Positions 28,330 through 39,978 of a stretch of 64,000 bases of DNA are shown one piece after another. The notes below the pieces were generated by a model. It was not told the DNA's origin, did not search any database, and saw nothing but the letters and a program-made list of their open reading frames with translations. The stretch's first letter is position 1, and each line of letters begins with the position of its first letter. A program made the translations under genes and the position numbers. This stretch comes from Salvia splendens. Lineage: Eukaryota > Streptophyta > Magnoliopsida > Lamiales > Lamiaceae. Location: NCBI RefSeq assembly GCF_004379255.2, contig NC_056050.1, positions 17,167,514-17,231,513 on the forward strand, given 5' to 3'.

Positions 28330-28643
28330 TGGTTATACTTGGTAATTCTCTTCAAGTTGGAACTCCTACAATGTCCGCCTCTGAAAAGAGGCGAATGATT
28401 GAAGAGTTTTATGGTATGGTAAGGCCTGAAGTAGTTGAGGTCCATCCTCCAGATGTTGTCAAGACCAAGGGCCACGTTAGCAGCTCAGCGAGCCGTCTGA
28501 TTTCCAAGAGAGAAAAGGCTGTAAAGGAGGCTACTAGGCCTCTTAGACGGTGTAAGGCGTGCAATGAGATGGGCCATCACGACTCTAGAAATTGTCCAAT
28601 GCTTAAAGAGATGGCAATGGAGAATGAGCTGCGGAAGGGTAAG
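28330..28643 (+). pseudogene. C-terminal remnant of a MULE transposase (zinc knuckle)
   Basis: Open frame encoding MIEEFYGMVRPEVVEV, a basic stretch, then CKACNEMGHHDSRNC (CX2CX4HX5C). It aligns with the C-terminus of the transposase in the neighbouring MULE (MEEFYGAEAPQEVEV ... CKKCQEWGHHDSRNC). The DDE and SWIM regions are gone; DNA upstream is the 275-bp tandem repeat. The open length is due to chance conservation or recent decay, and no start in context is seen. Confidence 0.75.
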
Positions 28644-29304
28644 AGGAAAAGTTGTTGTATTTTGCACCTCACAACATTTTTGGTTTTGTTTTTCGATTAG
28701 CCTTGTGATTTACATCGTTGTCTTAGTCTTATTAGAATTACCATTGTCAACATTTTATACATAATATTATTGCATTATTAATCTGTTAACGTACATTATC
28801 ATTACTGAAGTTGTACATTATTAGTTACAAGCACTTAACTTACTGCACACAATGTTTCGAGTACAGTTCATTATTAGACACATTCTGCACAGTACACATT
28901 GCATTACGAAATTTTTAATGTACATTATTATTCATGAAGTTGTACATTTTTATTCACAATCACTTAATGGTTTGTACGTTAATATTCTAGTACAGTTAAT
29001 TAATAAGCACATTACATTCATTATTCGGTTAATTATATCCATTATATGCAGTTTGTTGTACATTATTATTAAAATACAGTTAACTTGTTCTACACTATTT
29101 TTTTTCCTATTTTCCATTATTAGGGAGTGACATTTCATTATTCTGTATTATACATCAATTACATGTTTTGAGTTAATGTCATCATACACTAATACCAAAA
29201 AATGTTTCTGTTTGCAAGAAGCACACTACATATTGTGCAAAACAGACCAAGCCACAAGTCGGCTATTTCCCCTTCCAACATGAGTTATCGAAAAAATCCG
29301 AGAG

Positions 29305-30482
29305 TTCAAACAATCACTCCAGCCCATAATTGTGCAATCATCAGCCTCGGTTTCCCATGCTCAGCCTCTTCCTGAGTTGTACTTGTCTCGGCCAATCTCT
29401 CTCGAAATTTCTGGGCAATCGCAACTGGAATTACATCATCGTCCGCTTCGTCGATGTCAAATCTAAGCTGCTTCGCTGTTGTCCAACATACAACATCAGA
29501 ACATGATTATAACGGAAGCTATCAATATTGTGTCGCATTTACATTAGATAATGCACCATTCACCCATGTACACAAGCAGTCAATGAATGGATAATACTTG
29601 CTAAATAATGTACAGAAGCAATCAGATAATGCACAACAGAATATTACATTGCACCCATTGGGTTCATATACACAAGCAGTCAAATAATGCATAATACTTG
29701 ATAAATAATGTATAAAAATAGATAAATAATGTACACAAGCAATCAAATAATGCACAAAGGAATATGACATTCACCCATTCACCTATGTACATAAGCAATC
29801 AAATAATGCACAAAGGAATAGGTATATTGCATTCATAATTTCACCCACATCACTCAGTAAGCAGACCAAAAATGCATAATAATTGACAAATAATGTATAC
29901 TACCGAATAAATAATGTACAGTTTCACTCAGATAATGTACAAACACACTTGTAAGTTGTGGTATTCACCATTTCACCCATGTACACAATGATTCCCATAA
30001 TGCCTCATACATGGTACATAATGAAAACTACTAGATACATAATTTACAAATTCAAACAAATAATGCACATATGCATATTCCATTCAGCATTTTACCCACA
30101 TCACTCAGCAAGCAAACAAATAATACCAAATACTTGACAAGTAATGTATACCGGTACATAAATAATGTACATTTTCAATCAACTAATGCGCAAATTAATA
30201 CTTTACTGAGATAATCTCCCATGTACACAAGCACTTTAAAAAAGTAATAATACATGATACATAATGTGTAACCCGAGATTTAATCATGTACCACAACAAT
30301 CAAATAATGAACAAACGAGTTTTACAATTACCCACCCAGCCATTTACCAGATCTGTCGATGAATGCACAACAGAAGCCTAATTGATGTTCAACTACTTAA
30401 GTAATTCTACATTCAATTCGATTGATTGGTTACCTGTAGCCTGTGTAGGTTGAGATCTCGACGGTTGACCTCTTTTCGTCAT
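29305..30482 (-). pseudogene. Possible remnant of the second (minus-strand) gene of element C
   Basis: An ATG at 30480-30482 opens a short exon-like MTKRGQPSRSQPTQAT followed by GT. A second open block (about 29305-29470), preceded by AG, encodes LRFDIDEADDDVIPVA and then AEHGKPRLMIAQLWAG before a stop. Position and orientation mirror the Ulp1-like gene of the larger MULE, whose first exon is also short (MVNTRASGS...). No protease motif is visible. The region between is ATAATGTAC-rich DNA. Splicing is inference. Confidence 0.3.
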
Positions 30483-31152
30483 TTAAACTCTATCATACGA
30501 ACAACAAATCAAATCGCCGAATACACAAGTTTAAACGAGTAAATCATTACATATGCAGAATAACACAAAACCCTAACCAAAACGCCAACCCATTTGTGAT
30601 TACACAAAATCGCGACCAAATCGAGGTTAAAAACATTGATTTTTGGATGAAAAATACGGAAATCGACTAGTACACGGTGTCTACCGTCGTCTACCGTGTG
30701 CTATTACTAAAAAAACATTTTTGCAACCCTACCTTGTCGACGGGTACAGAAATATATTCGCGCGCTACCGGAGTGCGAGTTGGAGAGTGAAACCGATGAA
30801 AACGATTAGTTTCTGGAGATAACCGACGAAAATCAGTGGCAGCTAGGGTACGATTGGTGGAATATGAGGAGACGAATTGCAGAGGCGCGGAGAGAGGGAT
30901 TGACGTTTGGAGTGAGAGAGAGTGAGTAGATGGAAGGTTGTATCAATATCCCGCTTAAATTTCGCTCCTGCCGTTTTGGGCGGTTTTCAATTAGGTTATT
31001 TTACTTGTTTACCCTTATAATGTACAGAATCCTCCCTATAATGCAACACGTGATTAAAAAAATGATTCCATCTTGTCCCTCCATCCATCTAATCTAACGC
31101 TCCAAATTAAGAAGAAACTTAAATCTAAGGGAAGAATAGGAGATTAATGCTC

Positions 31153-31187
<35 letters not shown>

Positions 31188-32260
31188 CCCCTTATATGCA
31201 CAACACCTCCTTAGTGTAGAACTAGAGACTAAATATTGGCTAATTGATTGAAATTTAATGGATGAGATTAAAGCTTGTACATCTTAATTCTGTACTTCAT
31301 CCTGTGAATTAATTAGTTCAGCCAAGGGGTAGCTTAGTCATTTTGTATATGAGTGAAATAGGGTAAAATTGTTTTTGGTGTAAATCTTGGGTGAATTTAT
31401 TGAATGGGGACATCCTCCTAAAACCAAACCGAGGTCCACCTCAAACCCGATGGAACCAAATCGTTCGGGTGAGCTATCCCCAATTCTGGAATTTTAATTT
31501 TGTACACAGTTTTTTGTTTGATTTAGTTGATTAAAGTTTTTGTTTTTCATTCAATCTTGGGTGAATTTAGTGAATGTAGTATTTTCGACTGATGTCACTG
31601 AATTTATCAAGTTATAAGATGAAGTATGTTCAACATTAGCTGAAGTATTTTTTTGACTCTATGATGCTTTGGATTCTGTTTGTTTGTGGTTTGTTGTAAC
31701 TTAATTCTGTTTGTGGTCTGCTGTAACTTAACTTGTATGATGTTTTCAACAATAAAAAAGTTGATTAGATACTCTTATTTTCATTTAAGAGTCAAAGATG
31801 ATTGTGCTTTAACAGAATTTTTGAACAGATTCTATCAGAATTTGTGAACATCTGTAGTCAACAATGCTTCTATTGTATCTGCTGCTATGTTGTATATGAA
31901 GTTATTTCATTATAAGATGAAGTAATAGAAATAATAGATGAAATTGTTACAATATAAGATGTAATGCTTTCCTTCAAATTCGAGTCATTCCAAATTTGGT
32001 TCTTTTTTTTGGAGGGTTCAAATTTGGTTCATTTATTTGGATGTAGTTACAACGTTACATGATGAAGTTATAACATTATACGATGAAGTTAATACTTTAT
32101 AATATGCATTGCTTTCTTTCATTGCGTAGTATTTCTTGCATTTGGTTCAGCACTAACGCCGTAACTGTTCTTTATGTAAACAAATCAGTTCCCACTAACG
32201 AGATACCTGCATTGAATCAACAACGCACGATGCTTTCAACATTCAAACTGAATGAACCAC

Positions 32261-32443
32261 TGATAAGGCCTATTTCATGCATCGATTTATGGGTAAAATG
32301 AGTACTACTTGATCGGTTCATCGCGCAAAACAAGTTTTAATTGTGCAGAAATGCCGCTTGACCAAGGCAACGAAGCCAAACTGATCAAGCAAGTACAATC
32401 GGCGGAAAAGGCCAATAAATCAGGGGAGTTGATCAAGGGGAGT
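32261..32443 (+). repeat. Truncated 5' LTR of the gypsy element
   Basis: Matches 36202-36380 of the 3' LTR over its first about 180 bp, then stops at ...gatcaaggggagt where pol sequence begins. This marks an internal deletion that removed most of the LTR and the leading half of the element. Confidence 0.85.
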
Positions 32444-33168
32444 TTAAATTCTCGGATGCCTACAAGGCCGCGTTCCCGTTTCTAAAAGACCGATTGATAA
32501 GTTTTGCAATAATACGCGCCCCCAATTGGAATCACCCATTTGAGGTGACGTGCGATGCTAGCCACTACGCTGTGGGGACAATACTAAGTCAAAAAATCCA
32601 AGGGAAGAGTTACGTTGTCCTCTACGCGTCAAAACCATTGAATCAGACGCAAAGGAACTATAATGTGACCAAAAAAGAAATGCTATCGGTAGTCTTCGCA
32701 TTTGAGAAGTTCAGACCATACCTGCTTGGATCCAAAGTGATGGTCTATACTGACCATGATGCAATCAAGTACCTATTGGCTAAGAAGGAATCAAACCTGC
32801 GTTTGATCAGATGGGTACTCCGTCTACAGGAGTTTGAGTGGGAAGCAGTGGATAAGAAAAGATGTGAGAACAGAGGGGCGAATCACCTGAGCCAAATTTT
32901 GCAAGAAAATAACGATGAAGCCATTCCAGACTCCTTCCCTGAAGGTCATCTAAACCTGATCAAGTTAACATTTGACCGTCAGTGGATCAACCAAGCCGAG
33001 CACATTGATCAAGCCGAGCAAGGAAGCGAAGGACAACACACGCGTAAAGAGCCATGGTTTGCAGACATGGCCGACTACTTGGTGGCAAGCGAGTTGCCCG
33101 GAAAGGATAGAATGAAGGCATTTGTATTGGACGACATTCCACTACTCATGCCCGACTCGCAACAGTAA
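32444..33168 (+). pseudogene. Ty3/gypsy pol remnant: RT tail and RNase H
   Basis: One open frame reads from the RT/RNase H linker (AFPFLKDRLISFA) into RNase H: FEVTCDASHYAVG, YASKPLNQTQRNY, TTKKE-like VTKKEMLSVVFA, VYTDHDAIKYLL, then ANHLSQI and the linker PWFADMADYLV. The usual NVVADHLSR has become GANHLSQ. Integrase should follow but the frame ends at 33168 in non-pol DNA. The piece is a fragment without start, gag or protease. Confidence 0.85.
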
Positions 33169-33766
33169 ACAGGTAAAAGGAGTGATTGGGTACCCATGGG
33201 TAATCTACGTGATCAAATAACAAATCTTAAATCTATTCGACTGATCAAGTGACATTCCAAGGGGACCCGGTCAAGTCCTTGTTAGTGTAAATAGTTTTTC
33301 GTATTCTCTTTTATTTATTTCTTAGAAAATTAAAAGTCAGAAGTAGAGGAAGGAAGCTGATCAAGTGGAATTATGAGATTTTCATCTGGATTTGATTGTC
33401 CACTTGGTCAGTGCAATTTGAATTTAAGTGGTGGTACAGTGATTGAGTTGATAAGAGCAGGTGATGATATGACGTGTGCAGAAAGATGTCAGGCGGCGCT
33501 AACTTTCGCAATGAAAAGACGTCTTGAAGAGAAAAAAGAAGCGTATCGGAGAAGCTTTGCCACCTGGCATTCTGAAAAGGCGCGCCTATGCGTGAAGAGT
33601 CGCAGAGATCTCAACAGTCAGGGATCTCAACAGTCGGGATTTCAGTATAAAAAGGGTCTCCCTGATCCCACTTTTCATCAACAGCCTTCAGAATATTTGT
33701 GCTATCCTCACCTAATTCTCTCCAAAGTTCAAAATACCTCCAAGGAATCACCTGCAATCAACACCA

Positions 33767-34525
33767 ATGCACAGCACTCAACTCAACATTTCCTTTTCTT
33801 CTTCAGAAGCCGGTAGCAACAGTGGTAGTTGGAGATCTTTGTCGCCACCCAGCCCAGAAAACCCTAACCTTTCCCCACCGACCACCAGAACCCCATTATC
33901 GTCTCCTAGATTCATCGGTCCACTCCAATATGTGGACTATGCTTACATAAGGAGTGTGGACTCCGTACTCAGAAGTTTTCCCACCAGTACTGACCCCGCG
34001 GAGGTTTACATCTCCCTTAAAGCTCACCTAGGAATGTCTCAGTCTAAAGACCCCCTTTCGCCACCACCAATAGAGGTTACGCCCATTAAAGACACCCCGA
34101 CACCACCTGGTAGCGGGAACCTTACATACTCCCCCAAGGGGCTACCACAGTCGGTTAAGGTTGTACATATTGATGATGGGGATGAAAGGATTGATTCTCT
34201 GCCTCTCCCCAGTGATTTCCTACTACGGCGAAGGGAAGCAGAATTTAACCTTTTTTCGCCAGTAAAAGAGGACCCTATCCAGGTAGATGAGAAGAGGCAA
34301 GCGGCCCAAGGGACCAGGGCAAGAGTAGAAGCAAGCAAGGCTGTGGAGGACAGCTTGGTACGAGCAGAAGAAGGAAGCAAGAGGAAAGGGGAAGAAAGTG
34401 TCCTTCCTCCCCCTAATAAGGGCCACCATATCAGTCAAGGTATGGGGCTTACCAATGCTGCCCAACATGCCCCTCCACGCGAAGGGGATAAGGGAAATGA
34501 TACCAAGGAGGAGAAGCTCCGATGA
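33767..34525 (+). CDS. Unrecognised 252-codon ORF inside the gypsy element
   Basis: An uninterrupted ORF, Ser/Pro-rich at its N-terminus (PPSPENPNLSPPTTR), with a short structured-looking middle (YVDYAYIRSVDSVLRSF, AEVYISLKAHLG) and a Lys/Glu-rich C-terminus (about residues 175-252). No transmembrane segment and no family I recognise. TATAAAAA at about 33647 lies about 110 bp upstream. It lies downstream of the RNase H relic, where some plant gypsy lineages carry extra or env-like ORFs. It may be that, a fused gag piece or a captured host fragment. Base composition is richer in GC than the surrounding element. Confidence 0.45.
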   Translation: MHSTQLNISFSSSEAGSNSGSWRSLSPPSPENPNLSPPTTRTPLSSPRFIGPLQYVDYAYIRSVDSVLRSFPTSTDPAEVYISLKAHLGMSQSKDPLSPPPIEVTPIKDTPTPPGSGNLTYSPKGLPQSVKVVHIDDGDERIDSLPLPSDFLLRRREAEFNLFSPVKEDPIQVDEKRQAAQGTRARVEASKAVEDSLVRAEEGSKRKGEESVLPPPNKGHHISQGMGLTNAAQHAPPREGDKGNDTKEEKLR

Positions 34526-36201
34526 ACGCAACCGCCCTGCAGGCAACAAGGAAGGCCTGTGAAATGGAGGCAATAAAGAAGGCGTGCAACATCCCCTAAT
34601 CACCATTAACTTAGTTTCTTTTTGTAAATTTTGTTTTTCTGATTCCGTTCTCACACTTAGCCCTGTGTATGGACTAAGTGTGAGAAGTTTATGGAAGATG
34701 ATTGCCCGTTTTTGCCTATCTGTTTGGTTATTGTTTCTCTGGTTTTAATCAGCATGTTTTGATCGTTGGCACTGTCTCACACTTAGCCCAGTGTCTGGTC
34801 TTATTGTGCCGTTGCCTGTGCCTAACCCTTATTTCCACTGCATCAAGCCCCTCGAGGACGAGTTCATATGCAGTGGGGAGGGGGGACGGGTTAGTTACAG
34901 TAGGATCATTCATGCACAAAAATTTTCAAAAGAATACAGTTAGTAGTAATAAATAGGCAATATGCATGAAAGGGTTTAGGGTTACTACTTTTTGGAAGAG
35001 TTAGAAAAAGGATTCAGTATGCTTACATGTAAAAACTTGATTGCAAAAACTTGATCAGTTTGAACGACGCAAGTATGATGGAAACGCTCAATTTTAAACC
35101 AACTGTGAAGCCTCTCTATATGTGATTATAAGCCAAAAGTAGAACAATTTCTACTATTTTTACAGAAGAAAATTTTACGAGAGGCCGACTTTTAATATTG
35201 AGATGAAAATTGCACAAGTAGTAAGGACTAAAGGCACTAGGTCTTAGCCATTTGTGCCGTTTCCCTTCCTTCATTCCACGAACCCGCCTCGTTAATCAAG
35301 GCACCCCTTAGTTAACCACTTTGAGCCTATACACTCTTACCCGTTCTTTGAAACCTTAAAACCAAAATTCAAGTTTCATATCACATGAGGAAAGGGGTCA
35401 AAGAGATGAAATTTTTCAAAAAAAAAGGACAAAAAGGGATAGCAATAGAGTAGTCGGAATAAAAGGTAGCCGGGTTGATCAAGTTAGACAATCGGGTTGA
35501 TCAAGTTAAAAAAAATGTTGAGAAAAAGAAAGGGCAGGAAAAAGTTGTAACCTGACCCAGAAAATCAAAAGTTAGGAAATAAGCCGAAGGTTAAAGGCTA
35601 AAGGTCGAAATTTGACCAAGTATCCAATAGAAAAGAATTAATATCCCACTCTGATCCAGCAAGTTTAGTCAAATCTTTGGTCTTATGACTCATGCTTTTT
35701 TCTTTTTACAGTTAAATTTTTATCTTAAACTTAGAACCCCTAGAACCCTACCCTAATATGTTACTACCCTTGAACCCCGTTACGACCCAACACAAAGACC
35801 TTAAGGAACTATCTTGTGCAGTCCGATTCAAGGTATTAAATTTGTGGCAATACCGAGTGAACAGTCCTAACATCTCGGGTGGGAAATGAGCGACTGAGTG
35901 AATCCAACAGTGGTTTAAATTGAGCAATCTTGACAAGCTGACACCTTGATCAAGCAAACGCGAAAGAGAAGAAACATAAGCTACTGGCAAATGGATTGAC
36001 CTCGACCTTGGGTGTGATTTTTGGAAATTTATTCGGTCTAATGCATACATGTAAATATGTGTTTTTTGGTTTTGAGTCTTGTTTTTCTTTTTTGTCTTCT
36101 TTCTTTTTTTGAAATGAGCAAACCATGCCTGAAATTTGCCTTATCTTATCTTTTCTTTTTCTTTACACTTGAGGACAAGTATGTTTTAAGTGTGAGCAGT
36201 T

Positions 36202-37310
36202 TGATAAGGCCTATTTCATGCATCGGTTTATGGGCAAAATGTGCACTACGTTTATCACGCAAAAAAAGTGTTAATTGTGCAGAAATGCCGCTTGACCAAG
36301 TCAACGAAGCCAAACTGATCAAGCAAGTACAATCGGCGGAAAAGGCCAATAAATCAGAGGAGTTGATCAAGGGGAGTAATCAAGCAGTTAGGCAGGGACC
36401 ACTGGCTTCCAGAAGAAGGGAACGTGAGGAAATGAGCTGGATGTGGCGCACCATTCTGTTATCAAGGACAACGTTCTAGAAGGGGACACGTGCTAGCATA
36501 TGAGATGCAAGGACGGAGCTGAGTCATGAATCTGTTACTCAAAAGCGTTGACATTCTAGAAGGAAAAACACGTATGTGCCATCTGGAGGGCGAGTAGAGC
36601 TGTCAAGATCGTTATCCAGCTGAAGGGCGAGTAGAGCTTATAAATAGAGGATGTGCCATCACAAAAAAAAGATCCGACCCTTTACTTTCCATTTGGATTT
36701 TTGCGATTATGATAGCTTAGCCTAGCTTAGATAAAGTGCTGCTTAGTTAGAAAGGGCGATTGAAGAAACGCTATAGAATACTTGTTATCTGTCAGCGTAT
36801 TCTGAAGTTTCCCGCCGAGATTCTTCTCGGTTTTACTTGCTTTCGTAGTTTCCCAAAGTGTTAGCTTAGTTTAAACTTCTCGCTGTACTGTTCTCAGTTT
36901 TAGTTTAATCAAAGTTATTTCGTTTTCATCCTCGCATTTACTGTTACGTTTTTGTCTGCAATTCACTTGACCCAGTAGTTAAATTTACCTTGATCAAGTC
37001 AACAAGTTTAATTCTGCCTAGAGTAAAATCAGTAGTTAAAAACTCCCAAGTTAAAGCATGGCAGCAGCCAACCCCCTGTTCACTAGTCACACACTCGACA
37101 CACTAACTTCTCTGTGGGATCGACCCCAAACTTGCCGCTTTACTGTTAAAGTAGTGCAAAATTGGGAGTTTACAAATTACTTTGGTAGGAAACGAGCGAG
37201 AGCGAGTTTGCATCGATCAAGTGGCAACGATATTTGCTAACTGATCCAATCGGTTCAGTTATCTTCAATACAACTTGGTCCGAATTTGCGCCCCTATCGT
37301 GGTCCTTCCA
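36202..37310 (+). repeat. 3' LTR of the gypsy element (1,109 bp)
   Basis: Starts tgataagg and ends ttcca, directly before the accac target duplication. A TATA-like cttataaataga lies at about 36636-36648, followed by transcribed-looking DNA. Just upstream are gaggacaagtatgtttta and a purine-rich stretch typical of the family. Confidence 0.8.
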
Positions 37311-37925
37311 ACCACTTAGGCACTTTTTAAAACTATTCTTCGGAAAATGTGTATTTGATTCATTATAATGATATACGTTGTACATTATTATATTATATTA
37401 GAAAATATTGTTACTATTGTATTTCAATATGGAGTATATTAATATTTAGTTCATTGTTTCTTGAATATAGTTCATTCCATCGTTTATTTAGTTCATGATA
37501 GGTACAATGATAGTTAACCTTGTTGCTATCATTACTGTATACTTTAAAAGGTTATTACTGGTTCATTACTACCATTCATTCAGTTTATTTCTAATGTTCA
37601 TTGAGTTCATTATTTAGTTCATATACTACACATTTGAAAAAATGTGTTACTCTTCAAGAATAAACAAAAATTTTCATTGATGTTTGTCGATTTTTAGATG
37701 ATTAATTTAGCTTTGATGGATTTCAGACAATCGAGGTGAAATTTGTACAATGAGACACAATTTGAGGTTTTGATTTTCCATACTTGTAATATAGATATTT
37801 TAGCATGAAATTAGGAAATAATAAATCTTTTCAAATTTGATTCATGATTTGGAAGATCTGATTTTCCATAATCATATTATGGATATTTTAGCATGAAATT
37901 AGACAATAATTTGGTGTGTTTCACT

Positions 37926-38624
37926 TAGGGGTGGGTCGATACGATATATCGTATCGAAAACGTTGTATCGTATATCGTATCGAAAATATGGATATAAAAG
38001 AATTTCATATCGTTATCGTATAGAAAGTTTCGATATATCGAATTTCGATATATCGAATTTTCGATATGGATAATATCAATATCGTTATCGTATCGATATT
38101 TCGATATATCGTACTGAAATTCGATATATCGATATATCGAATTTCGGTACGATATATCGAAATATCGATATCGTATCTAATACCTGTATATCGAAAATTA
38201 TAATTTCAAAACTTAAAATTCACACAAAAATTAATAAAACTTCAACACAATAAAATTAATAGTGTTCTTATCTCCATAATCAAAATACAACACAACCAAG
38301 TACAATTAAATGGATTTATATATTTTTATAATTTTAAATTTTATTATGTATTGAATTTCAATATGTTTCGATATATAAGATATATATCGTATATTCAATA
38401 TAAAACGATATATCGAAAATATCGATATATATCGTATATTCGATATAAAATTATATATCGCGATATAAGGAAATTCATATCGTTATCATATAAAAAACTT
38501 ACGATACAGTATCGTATCGTATCGTATCGAAAATTATGATATATCGAAAATTCGATAATTTCTCGATATTTTTCAATACGATACGAGCGATATATCATTT
38601 TTTTGATATTTTTTCCCAGCCCTA
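37926..38624. mobile_element. hAT-type MITE built of CGATATATCG palindromes (699 bp)
   Basis: A perfect 8-bp target duplication, gtttcact, flanks it (37918-37925 and 38625-38632). Termini taggggtggg and cccagcccta form an imperfect TIR typical of hAT elements. The interior is dominated by repeated CGATATATCG and TATCGTATCG words, so much of it is self-complementary. No coding capacity. Short ORFs across it are artefacts of the repeat. Confidence 0.85.
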
Positions 38625-39002
38625 GTTTCACTGATATAACAACAAGTAATATTAGAACTCGCAACCATATAAAGTTGAACTTATATAAAAAACAATTCAT
38701 CTAATTGCAGAAAACAATTCATCTATTTCCAGAAAACAGTTCATTACAAATAAAAATTGTAGGAACAAAAATAATTACTATTCATGGTCGAAATTCGTAA
38801 CAAACACATATCAATCCACAATATTCATTGCTAACAGTTCATAATAATATTAGACTCAGTTCATTTTTTAAGCGGCGTACTACAAATATCCACTGTTACT
38901 CAAATTACAAAACAACTACTTCAACAAATTCCATAGACAATTTAATGAATTTCGAATCACGTTCACATCTATTACATCTTCTTGCAGGCGTACTGAGCGT
39001 GA

Positions 39003-39270
39003 GCATGAATTGACGATGGAGATGTAATTGCAGGCGTGAAATCAGTGGAGATTAAATTGCAGATGGTGAATGTAATTGCTGGTACTGAATTGCATATATT
39101 GAATTGCAGTCGATGGAGATGTAATTGCAAGCGCTGAAATAAAGACATGGTGTGCGTTAATTGCAGCCGCAGAATGGAAACGTGTTCATCTACTTGCACG
39201 CGTGAATTGGTGATGGAGATGTAATTTACAGCGTGAATTGGCGATGGAGATGTAATTGAAGGTGTGACCG
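39003..39270. repeat. Degenerate minisatellite in element E
   Basis: Imperfect repeats of a unit like gcgtgaattggcgatggagatgtaattg; 'gatggagatgtaatt' occurs at least four times within about 250 bp. It lies near the right end of element E. Confidence 0.6.
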
Positions 39271-39512
39271 ATGGTGTGAAGCAATGGTTAAGATGATTGA
39301 TTCTGAAGATAAATTCCAAATTTGTGTCGCATGATTTAAGGATAAAAACTAACCGCTGCAGTATTTGTATTCCAATTCAACCCTTCATATGATTTTTGGA
39401 ATTAAAATAACAAGATTTAGATGATTTATTATATCCACAAGATTATCAAATTGGATGGCTGAGATTTAGTCTCTAGTTCGGTCTTTAAAATTAGTTCGAC
39501 ATTGAATACAAT

Positions 39513-39554
<42 letters not shown>

Positions 39555-39978
39555 TCCTTTCTAGGTCAAGCATACTTTGAAATTCGCTATTTCACAACAT
39601 GCACTTTTACATTTTAAGCACACTACTTTTTTCACTTTTCATTATTTCTCCCTTATCTCTCCAATTCTTCATAAAATAAAAGAAAATACTATACTAACCC
39701 AAGGAATTTTTCCCATTATTTTGGTTTACAAAGAATAAGCTTAAGAGTGTCCATAGTGGGTGAGCCGCGGCGCAAACTGCTGCGGCGATGGAGGAACAGC
39801 TGGATACGCGACGGGGGACGTGGCGGAGCGGCAGCCTATTGTGCTCGGCCGCGGCCACATATTTCTGAATTTTTTTCCTTAATTTGTTTCTATAAGTACA
39901 ACGTATTCCCAATTCATTTTTTCCTTTCCATTCCAATCTCCAATCTCAAATTTTTATCAAATCCACTCCCAGAAAATA

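Larger units (their letters stand above)
26956..31154. mobile_element. Element C: decayed MULE-derived element with gggatgtattc termini (4.2 kb)
   Basis: Starts gggatgtattcatatcc and ends aggagattaatgctccc, both at TA runs, the same terminus types as the foldback and B elements. It contains three module copies in tandem (27518-27562, 27792-27835, 28070-28112), a transposase zinc-knuckle remnant on + (28330-28643), many GTACATTAT/ATAATGTAC words (28790-30330) and minus-strand coding remnants (29305-30482). It ties the non-coding families to a Mutator-type transposase. Confidence 0.7.
32261..37310 (+). mobile_element. Ty3/gypsy LTR retrotransposon, internally deleted
   Basis: A 5-bp target duplication, accac, lies at 32256-32260 and 37311-37315. 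Both LTR copies start tgataaggcctatttcatgc. The 5' LTR is cut at 32443 and joined directly to the RNase H region, so gag, protease and most of reverse transcriptase are gone; integrase is also absent. A polypurine-like gtgtgagcagtt precedes the 3' LTR. The repeated word TGATCAAG runs through the element. Coding relics: 32444-33168 and an ORF at 33767-34525. DNA from 34526 to 36201 is non-coding by my reading. Confidence 0.8.
31184..39514. mobile_element. Element E: large TIR element, later invaded by gypsy and hAT elements
   Basis: The left end gggtccccttatatgc...gaactagagactaaat matches the inverted right end (39460-39514, tttagtctctagttcggtctttaaaatta). The same ends, diverged, bound 8352-9533. 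TA runs abut both sides. The element's own DNA (31184-32260, 37311-37925, 38633-39514) is rich in TTCATT/GATGAAGT words and has no recognisable gene. A Ty3/gypsy element (32261-37310) and an hAT MITE (37926-38624) are inserted in it. Confidence 0.6.

Noticed and set aside
37270..37310. Primer binding site-like tttgcgcccctatcg suggesting a second gypsy element starts here
   Set aside because: The accac target duplication directly after 37310 matches the one before 32261, so this text is inside the LTR end.
38351..38700. Tyr/Arg/Ile-rich ORFs on both strands
   Set aside because: Products of the TATCG-palindrome repeat in the hAT MITE.
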